From CAYYFV01 sp964451705 (GTDB lineage Bacteria > Patescibacteriota > Gracilibacteria > UBA1369 > GCA-2718715), in the NCBI GenBank assembly GCA_964451705.1, contig CAYVIV010000016.1, forward strand, positions 1-19,498: a DNA stretch of 19,498 nucleotides, written 5' to 3'. Of the stretch, positions 14,345-19,498 are shown piece after piece (position 1 is the stretch's first letter; every line of letters starts with the position of its first letter). Position numbers and translations under genes: made by a program. The notes under the pieces were generated by a model. The model searched no databases. It had not been told where the DNA came from and saw only the letters and a list, made by a program, of their open reading frames with translations.

Positions 14345-15076
14345 TTAAATTAAATCAACCGCTCTTTTAATTTCGTTAGCAAGATCAGTAAAACTACAGC
14401 CCACACTCAAAGCAAAATCATGCTTGAACGCCTGGGTTACGGGGATAATCTGCTCAACATCATAAAAGGCTGGGCCTACAACAAACTCCGCCGACTCCAA
14501 AAAGTAAAAGACAGTTTGCAAACAAGCTAAATTTTTATTAAAAAAACGTAAATACAAACGCTGTGGACGGGGTTTAAAATCATAGGTTTCATATGGCTTA
14601 ATAACCTGTGAAGAACAAGCCTTTAAATCAAATAGATTATTCCAATACACCCGTTCATTTTTGCTGGGTACAACCCATAAGACACTGAGAAAATCCTTTA
14701 AATCACTATTTTCCACACAAACAAAAGACTCGCCCAAAGCAAAGTCAAACACAGACCTACAAACAACAAGCTCCTGCAAATAAAGCTCATTTAAAGATAA
14801 AGGCATGGACTGGGTTAAAGATGGGTCAAAAAAATACAACTCATCATTATAAGCCAACACACAAGCGTGGTGAAAAGAATCTTCTGGCACAATTGCCTGT
14901 ACAAACATCTGCTTGCTTTTACAAAAATCAAAAACCTGCCTAACCTTATATATACAGTTACCTCCTAATTGTTCAATAGTCTCACAACCTTGTCTTTCAA
15001 ATAAATGTGTGAAGTTGTTTAAAGGCTCGCTACTCACTCTCTTAAAAAAATCTCCACAAAAATCTAAGTTATTCAA
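14345..15076 (-). CDS. Unrecognised protein with a possible Cys-His-Asp triad (NAT/transglutaminase-like), TTG start
   Basis: I do not recognise this 243-residue family with certainty. A Cys-His-Asp order is visible: C41 in LGGNCIYKV, H69/H70 in DSFHHACVLAY, and D84 in LYFFDPSL. The layout, including the 15-residue His-to-Asp spacing, resembles arylamine N-acetyltransferases and other papain/transglutaminase folds (compare 'GG.C' and 'H..L.V...YFVD'). The Cys-to-His distance is shorter than in classical NATs, and the C-terminal half shows nothing known. There is no signal peptide or membrane segment. The start is TTG at 15076, 36 bases after the ung stop, with AT-rich TATAAA-like sequence before it. 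It sits between ung and umuDC, so a stress role is possible but unproven. Confidence 0.6.
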   Translation of the reverse strand: MNNLDFCGDFFKRVSSEPLNNFTHLFERQGCETIEQLGGNCIYKVRQVFDFCKSKQMFVQAIVPEDSFHHACVLAYNDELYFFDPSLTQSMPLSLNELYLQELVVCRSVFDFALGESFVCVENSDLKDFLSVLWVVPSKNERVYWNNLFDLKACSSQVIKPYETYDFKPRPQRLYLRFFNKNLACLQTVFYFLESAEFVVGPAFYDVEQIIPVTQAFKHDFALSVGCSFTDLANEIKRAVDLI

Positions 15077-15112
15077 ATTTTATATTTTTATATACTTTAC
15101 AAAGATCATAAA

Positions 15113-15775
15113 TTACCAATCTATCTCTTGCTTGTCAAAACTCCTTAAAAACTCATTTGCTAAAACAAAGTGCTGAGAGCCAAAAAAACTATGTCTTGCA
15201 GACAGTGGCGAGGGGTGCGAAGACTCCAGAACTAAATGCTTCTGCGCATCAATTAACTCCTTTTTTTCTTTAGCAAAATTCCCCCAAAGTACAAAGACAA
15301 GCCTGTCTTTATGTCTCGAGACATATTCTATAACCCTGTCTGTCCACAACTGCCAACCAAAACATGCATGGCTTGCCGCCTGCTGATGCCTCACAGACAG
15401 ACAGGTATTCAGAAGTAAAACCCCCTGTCTCGCCCAGGCAGACAAGTCTCCAGACTCTCGTAATTTCTGAAAGCCACAGGCATCTAATTCTTTAAAAATA
15501 TTTTTTAAAGAAGGTGGCAGTTTCGTATCCTTAGAGACAGAAAAAGCCAAACCATTTGCTTGATCAGGCCCATGATAAGGATCTTGACCTAAAATCACCA
15601 ACTTTAAATTCTCAAAACTACACAGTTCGAAGGCCTTTAACAAATCAACTTGCTTAGGATAAACCGTATTACTAAGCCTATCTGATTCTGTCTTTTCTAA
15701 AGCCCTCTCAAAACTAGAGTCAAACAACTCTGCTGGCCAAGCAAGTTTTTCACTCAAATTATTTTGTATAATCAT
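15113..15775 (-). CDS. ung: Uracil-DNA glycosylase
   Basis: Ung removes uracil from DNA as the first step of base excision repair. The 220-residue protein has the water-activating motif GQDPYHGPDQANGLAFSV (63-80, with D65 as catalytic base), the segment LLNTCLSVR (121-129), and the minor-groove loop HPSPLSA (187-193, with H187 catalytic). Length and motifs are those of family-1 UDG. The ATG lies three bases after the yaaA stop, so the two are one transcript. There is no Shine-Dalgarno sequence; the ribosome may be passed on from yaaA. Confidence 0.97.
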   Translation of the reverse strand: MIIQNNLSEKLAWPAELFDSSFERALEKTESDRLSNTVYPKQVDLLKAFELCSFENLKLVILGQDPYHGPDQANGLAFSVSKDTKLPPSLKNIFKELDACGFQKLRESGDLSAWARQGVLLLNTCLSVRHQQAASHACFGWQLWTDRVIEYVSRHKDRLVFVLWGNFAKEKKELIDAQKHLVLESSHPSPLSARHSFFGSQHFVLANEFLRSFDKQEIDW

Positions 15776-15778
15776 AAC

Positions 15779-16528
15779 CTACCGTTCAAAAACTAAAGCT
15801 TTATCTGTCGATCTTTCTGCATTAAATTTATAACCCATTAAATCAAAACTCTTAAGGTTCTCAACATCTTCAACTCTATTTCGGACAATCCAATCGGCCA
15901 TGACTCCACGAGCCTTTTTAGCATAAATAGCAATGATTTTCGGTTTATCATCCCGTAATTCATAAAAATCTGCACTAAGCAGTTTTAATCGTAAATTTTT
16001 CAAGTCAATTACTGAACTATATTCCTTCGATGCTAAATTTAAAATTAAATCGCCTTCCTGATTCAAAAAATCAGTTACAAGCTTACTCCAGTACTCATAC
16101 AAATTTTTTGCCGAGGCAGTTTGCAGTTTTGTTTTCATTTCTAGTCTGTAAGGCTGAATACTATCCAAAGGCTTAAGAATACCATAAAAACCCGAAATAA
16201 TTCTAATAGTCTTATCTGCAAACAAGTAGTCTTGCTTTGAATACTCCTCTAAATCAAAGCCGCTATAAACATCACCAGTAAAAGCCTGAATACAAGGTTT
16301 CGAATTTTTCAGACTCATGTCTGCCTGCATTACAGAAAAGCGCTCAAAATTCAATTCTTGCAGTTTAGGACTGATACTCATAAGCTTGCCCAACTCATCT
16401 GGAGTCAAGCGTTGTAGATAACTAAGCAAGTTTAAAGATTGAGACCAAAACTTTGGCCTACGTATATCTAAATGCAACAAGTTGCGTTGATAATTTTGTG
16501 ACTTAGATGGAGATAGTAAAACTTTCAT
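15779..16528 (-). CDS. yaaA: YaaA-family (DUF328) peroxide stress protein
   Basis: YaaA in E. coli lowers free iron during hydrogen peroxide stress and binds DNA, limiting Fenton damage. The 249 residues contain the family marks MKVLLSPSKSQNY at the start, FTGDVYSGFD (about 84-93), ISGFYGILKPLDSIQPYRLE (about 110-129), LNLASKEYSSVI (about 162-173), and KKARGVMADWI (about 203-213). The length matches E. coli YaaA (258). The start codon overlaps the stop of the upstream release-factor-like gene as TAATG, and ung follows after three bases. The cluster thus pairs oxidative-damage avoidance with base repair. Confidence 0.93.
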   Translation of the reverse strand: MKVLLSPSKSQNYQRNLLHLDIRRPKFWSQSLNLLSYLQRLTPDELGKLMSISPKLQELNFERFSVMQADMSLKNSKPCIQAFTGDVYSGFDLEEYSKQDYLFADKTIRIISGFYGILKPLDSIQPYRLEMKTKLQTASAKNLYEYWSKLVTDFLNQEGDLILNLASKEYSSVIDLKNLRLKLLSADFYELRDDKPKIIAIYAKKARGVMADWIVRNRVEDVENLKSFDLMGYKFNAERSTDKALVFER

Positions 16529-16893
16529 TAAGATTCTGAATTATATTTTTTAACTGATTTCTTTTTAGCCCGACGTTTTTTTTCACGAATTTTATTAATA
16601 CTAGCAGTTTTTTTAGAATTTTTAGGGTCCAAAGCTACATCTATTTTCTCAATTAACAGTCGTAAGGCAGTTTTCAAATTAGCTTCGCGTTCTCTGTATT
16701 TCTGTGTTTTCACCTGTAAACCCAATGGTTTATAAACTAAAAACACACAGTTATTAGTTTTATTCTTCTTCTGACCTCCCTTGCCAAAGCCTTTAATATA
16801 GCTAATCTCAAAATCTTCTTCTTTTAAAACTAATTTTTCTGCAACTTGTAAAGTTTCTGGCTTTAAATATTTAAAAATCATATAATCATTCAT
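16528..16893 (-). CDS. Release-factor-like protein with GGQ motif (ribosome rescue candidate)
   Basis: This 121-residue protein carries the peptidyl-tRNA hydrolysis motif GGQ at 39-41 in KGFGKGGQKKNKTNNCV, followed by LGLQVKTQKYREREANL and a Lys/Arg-rich tail KKRRAKKK. It lacks the codon-reading domains of RF1 and RF2. This layout matches the small 'release factor-like' group that includes ArfB/YaeJ and mitochondrial MTRFR (C12orf65), which free stalled ribosomes. The KTNNCV wording is nearer to the MTRFR type than to ArfB. The basic tail would enter the empty mRNA channel. The start could be ATG 16893 or ATG 16881. The gene leads the yaaA-ung operon and diverges from the next gene with only 14 bases between. 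Confidence 0.85.
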   Translation of the reverse strand: MNDYMIFKYLKPETLQVAEKLVLKEEDFEISYIKGFGKGGQKKNKTNNCVFLVYKPLGLQVKTQKYREREANLKTALRLLIEKIDVALDPKNSKKTASINKIREKKRRAKKKSVKKYNSES

Positions 16894-16907
16894 ATACTAT
16901 ATTCACT

Positions 16908-18638
16908 ATGGCACAAGCAGTTCTTATCCTCAACCAGATTTTACTTATAGCAATTCCCTTGGTCTATGCGCCTTTTTTCCAGCACTCATTTACTAGCGCC
17001 AAATACCTAAGCTTACTACTCATAGTAGCAGGAGGCTTAGTCTTTGCCAGTCTTAAAATTCTCAAATCCCCATCCATTAAAGTCGAGTCTCTTAAAAAAA
17101 ATCAAATTTTTATAGTAACCAGTCTAATCTTTGCTTTGCTTGGTTGCTATACATTTTTTTCTCAAACCCCAATCATTTCGCTATTTGGAACAATGGAACG
17201 CAAACTTGGTCTGATTTGCTATAGCGTACTATTTATAGTCTTTGTCCTAAACAGCTTGTTTCTAGAAAAAAAACATTTTCAAAAAATCCTCTCGGTCATT
17301 CAAAAAACAGGTTTTGTTATTTCCATTTATGCCATAATACAATATCTAGGTTATGACCCTCTGTTTAGTAGCTTTAATAGCAATATCTTCCACGACAGAA
17401 GTTTTAGCTTTTTAGGCAACCCATCATTTCTCGGACAAATTCTCTGTCTAACAAGCATTATTAATCTCCAACAAGTAAAAACGCATCCTAACTCCAAATT
17501 AGCCTGGCTAAACTTCTTCATCCAATTGTTGGCTTTAATTCTCAGTGGCACCCGCTCCAGTCTTTTAGCCTTTTTAATAGGCTCATGTTTGCTCTTCAAA
17601 AAACAATTTAAAAAAATACTGATAATTCTCTCAATCTGTCTATTTGTTTTTGCAGGTAGCCAAGTTAAACAATTCACAAATTCTGACTCCATACATTCGC
17701 GTGTCTCAATTTGGCAATCTACCATTCAACTAATCAAAGAAAAACCTTTCGGCTATGGCATTGAAAATATTCAAATTTTCTTTCCCAAAGTCCAACAGGC
17801 CAGCTTTAACTACCATGAAGACAACCCATACAAAACTGTCGATAAAGTTCATAATCAAACTCTCTCTATCTTATATAGTACAGGCCCTCTGGGACTCATG
17901 TTATACGCTTATATTATATTTTTGCTCATCAAAATCCTCTTTAAATCCCCAGACTCCAGCCACAAACTTATAAGTCTAATCATCCTAACAAATATAATTC
18001 AAAACCAACTTAATTTTTTCGATTTACCAACCCTGCTTATTATCACCATTTTAGCTTCCTTTCTCAAACAGTCCCAAGCCAAACAAATCCTCCAAGTTTC
18101 CAAACTTTACACGGTAGTGGCACTAATCTTAAGTTTATCTATCTTCAATTTTACAATCAAACAAGCTCGTGCCGAAATCAATTACAAAAGTTATCATCAA
18201 AACTTTCACAGTGACTACCAAACTGCCCAAAAACATTTAGATTGGAGCCTTCAGCAAACCCCATACTATGCAAAACTCTGGGTTGAGCTAGGTTACAGTA
18301 ATTTAGAACAGCGCCTAAGCACCTACATTGGACTCAAAAAACTAGATAACAGCTCTCCACAATCAAAAGTTTGGATTGCCAAATATTTAGAGCCTAATTA
18401 CCCAAACATTTCAGAAAATATTTTTCAGCAATTGCACAAACTAAATCCTCAAAACCCTGTCTGGCTATTTGAATTAACAAGTTTTTACCAAAGACAAAGT
18501 CAAACTCAAAATTTTCTCAACTCCAAAAATGCAATCATAAACTTATTTCCAGGTATTCAAAATCCCCAAACTCATAAAGCCAAAACATTCACACAAAACA
18601 TGCCAGAGTATCATAATTTCTTTCCCACAACACATTAA
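16908..18638 (+). CDS. O-antigen ligase/polymerase-like membrane protein (Wzy_C type)
   Basis: The 576-residue protein has about ten hydrophobic segments in the first 410 residues. Typical O-antigen-ligase family marks are GNPSFLGQIL (170-179), LSGTRSSLLAFLIG (212-225, with R216), SRVSIWQSTIQLIKEKPFGYG (264-284, with R265), and VHNQTLSILYSTGPLGLMLY (314-333, with H315). Such enzymes join or ligate lipid-linked glycans on the outer side of the cytoplasmic membrane. The C-terminal 160 residues are soluble, and the pattern around ALIL..LDWSLQQTPYYAKLWVELG and LHKLNPQNPVWLFEL suggests TPR-like repeats. A TATACT (16893-16898) lies nine bases before the ATG, so the mRNA may be leaderless. The glycan is unknown. 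Confidence 0.85.
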   Translation: MAQAVLILNQILLIAIPLVYAPFFQHSFTSAKYLSLLLIVAGGLVFASLKILKSPSIKVESLKKNQIFIVTSLIFALLGCYTFFSQTPIISLFGTMERKLGLICYSVLFIVFVLNSLFLEKKHFQKILSVIQKTGFVISIYAIIQYLGYDPLFSSFNSNIFHDRSFSFLGNPSFLGQILCLTSIINLQQVKTHPNSKLAWLNFFIQLLALILSGTRSSLLAFLIGSCLLFKKQFKKILIILSICLFVFAGSQVKQFTNSDSIHSRVSIWQSTIQLIKEKPFGYGIENIQIFFPKVQQASFNYHEDNPYKTVDKVHNQTLSILYSTGPLGLMLYAYIIFLLIKILFKSPDSSHKLISLIILTNIIQNQLNFFDLPTLLIITILASFLKQSQAKQILQVSKLYTVVALILSLSIFNFTIKQARAEINYKSYHQNFHSDYQTAQKHLDWSLQQTPYYAKLWVELGYSNLEQRLSTYIGLKKLDNSSPQSKVWIAKYLEPNYPNISENIFQQLHKLNPQNPVWLFELTSFYQRQSQTQNFLNSKNAIINLFPGIQNPQTHKAKTFTQNMPEYHNFFPTTH

Positions 18639-18670
18639 AAAATAAGTTTGAAAAAACCTAAAACTCATAT

Positions 18671-19417
18671 ATGCTTTTCTCCAAGTTAGCTAACCTCTTT
18701 ATCATGCCAAACGAAGTCGGAGTAAGCGAAATCAAAGTTCTACAAAGCCCTCAAGACAGAATTAGACGTCAAATTTACAAAAGTACTGAGCAAGGGTTAA
18801 GTACAGGAAAAGAGATGGCTAACGCAGCATATTGCCCAATATCGCTGACCCAAACACCTGAAAACCTACGAGAGCTTGTTGCCTCTCAACAAAAAACATT
18901 ACTTAGTATTTTAGAAAGTGCTGGTATCCAGGCTTACGACCCACTCACAGCCCCTTTTTCTCCAGACCAAAATATAGACTACAGTCCAGAAGAAATTTAC
19001 AACCAAGACCTCACTCGAATACACATGGCCCGCTTTTTAGTGGGTATCCATTCAAATGCTTCAACAGGTTTTGGTGTAGAGTGGCAGGCCGCAGTCAACC
19101 TATACAAAGTGCCCATTATCTTAGTTCCTCAAGGGCTCCGAATTTCTAGAATGCAACCACAACCAAGCATTATACTCACATTCTCCAATCTCGAAACCCA
19201 GGCCGACACATTTAAAGATATTTTCGAGATTTGCCAAACATTTCAAATTGGCAGAGGTATTCAAAACAACAAACCAATCATTGTTGGAATTCAAGGCAGA
19301 AATCATTACAACTTATCCGAAGTTATATATACAGCATATCCAGAACACAAGTACGAACACGATCCTCAAAAACCTACGTTAATAACCCAGGCTCTAAATC
19401 CTGACATACTATTATAA
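18671..19417 (+). CDS. Putative nucleoside 2-deoxyribosyltransferase-like protein
   Basis: The identification is tentative. The 248 residues show a pattern resembling the nucleoside deoxyribosyltransferase superfamily: ILESAGIQAYDPLTAPF (80-96), then YNQDLTRIHMARFLVGI (110-126), then STGFGVEWQAAVNLYKVPIILV (131-152). In the family an Asp-containing helix and a 'D..I..AD..VA' strand precede a 'G...E...A...KPVI' segment whose Glu is the nucleophile; here E137 would hold that place. Family members are about 150-180 residues, so this one has extra sequence at both ends, and the last 60 residues are not explained. The start could be ATG 18671 or ATG 18704. It follows the O-antigen-ligase-like gene by 32 bases and ends eight bases before tRNA-Ala on the other strand. 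Confidence 0.5.
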   Translation: MLFSKLANLFIMPNEVGVSEIKVLQSPQDRIRRQIYKSTEQGLSTGKEMANAAYCPISLTQTPENLRELVASQQKTLLSILESAGIQAYDPLTAPFSPDQNIDYSPEEIYNQDLTRIHMARFLVGIHSNASTGFGVEWQAAVNLYKVPIILVPQGLRISRMQPQPSIILTFSNLETQADTFKDIFEICQTFQIGRGIQNNKPIIVGIQGRNHYNLSEVIYTAYPEHKYEHDPQKPTLITQALNPDILL

Positions 19418-19425
19418 AACATTTT

Positions 19426-19498
19426 TGGTGGAGCATATCGGAGTCGAACCGATGACCTCTACGCTGCCAGCGTAGCGCTCTAGCCAGCTGAGCTAATG
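19426..19498 (-). tRNA. tRNA-Ala (GGC), 5' end cut by window end
   Basis: The minus strand reads CATTAGCTCAGCTGGCTAGA for the D-arm, anticodon stem CTACG/CGTAG with loop CTGGCAG (anticodon GGC), T-arm containing GGTTCGACTCC, and acceptor strand ATGCTCC-A-CCA with encoded CCA. The first four acceptor bases lie beyond the window; pairing predicts GGAG. Confidence 0.95.

Noticed and set aside
362..19417. UGA recoded as glycine (code 25), as in some Patescibacteria
   Set aside because: The LOG and exonuclease genes end properly at TGA, and no conserved gene has an internal TGA.
1..19498. CRISPR arrays, insertion sequences or prophage genes
   Set aside because: No regularly spaced repeats, transposase-like proteins or terminal inverted repeats were seen on either strand.

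Overview
The window looks like chromosome of a small-genome bacterium of the Candidate Phyla Radiation (Patescibacteria); the exact lineage is not resolved. Reasons: AT-rich DNA, tightly packed genes, a stand-alone Pol I-type 5'-3' exonuclease, a topoisomerase I ending in GRFGPY-type repeats instead of zinc fingers, an rpsP-khpA pair, a VirB2/TrbC-pilin-like two-helix protein, an O-antigen-ligase-like protein, several TTG starts, and almost no Shine-Dalgarno sequences. TAA, TAG and TGA all serve as stops, so the normal bacterial code fits. One 100-N assembly gap interrupts a glycosyltransferase gene.

Layout. Bases 1-4407 are read leftward: tRNA-Asp, ribose-5-phosphate isomerase A (rpiA), a LOG-family nucleotide phosphoribohydrolase, topoisomerase I (topA), and the 5' end of murJ, the lipid II flippase. 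Bases 4504-6911 are read rightward: a gapped family-4 glycosyltransferase, a DUF721/DciA-like protein, rpsP, khpA, a terminator, and the pilin-like membrane protein. A short unknown gene runs leftward at 6908-7291. Bases 7418-11953 run rightward: the 5'-3' exonuclease, an intergenic region with a perfect DnaA box, ftsA-ftsZ with a strong terminator, and a FemAB-like peptidoglycan-bridge transferase. Bases 12003-16893 run leftward: def alone under a good promoter, then a stress and repair cluster. In reading order this cluster is a GGQ release-factor-like rescue protein, yaaA, ung, an unrecognised Cys-His-Asp protein, and umuD-umuC. Bases 16908-19417 run rightward: an O-antigen-ligase-like membrane protein and a nucleoside-deoxyribosyltransferase-like protein. 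A tRNA-Ala(GGC), cut by the window end, faces them.

How the genes fit together. There are three themes. Envelope growth and division is represented by murJ, ftsA, ftsZ, the FemAB-like protein, the glycosyltransferase and the O-antigen-ligase-like protein. DNA upkeep and damage response is represented by topA, the exonuclease, the DciA-like protein, ung, yaaA and umuDC. The umuDC promoter carries a near-perfect palindrome over its -10 box, as expected for a damage-controlled operator. Nucleotide salvage is suggested by LOG overlapping rpiA: LOG enzymes release ribose 5-phosphate from nucleoside monophosphates and RpiA isomerises it. The strongest novelty candidates are the Cys-His-Asp protein inside the repair cluster, the umuD operator, the LOG-RpiA coupling, and the absence of recognisable ribosome binding sites.
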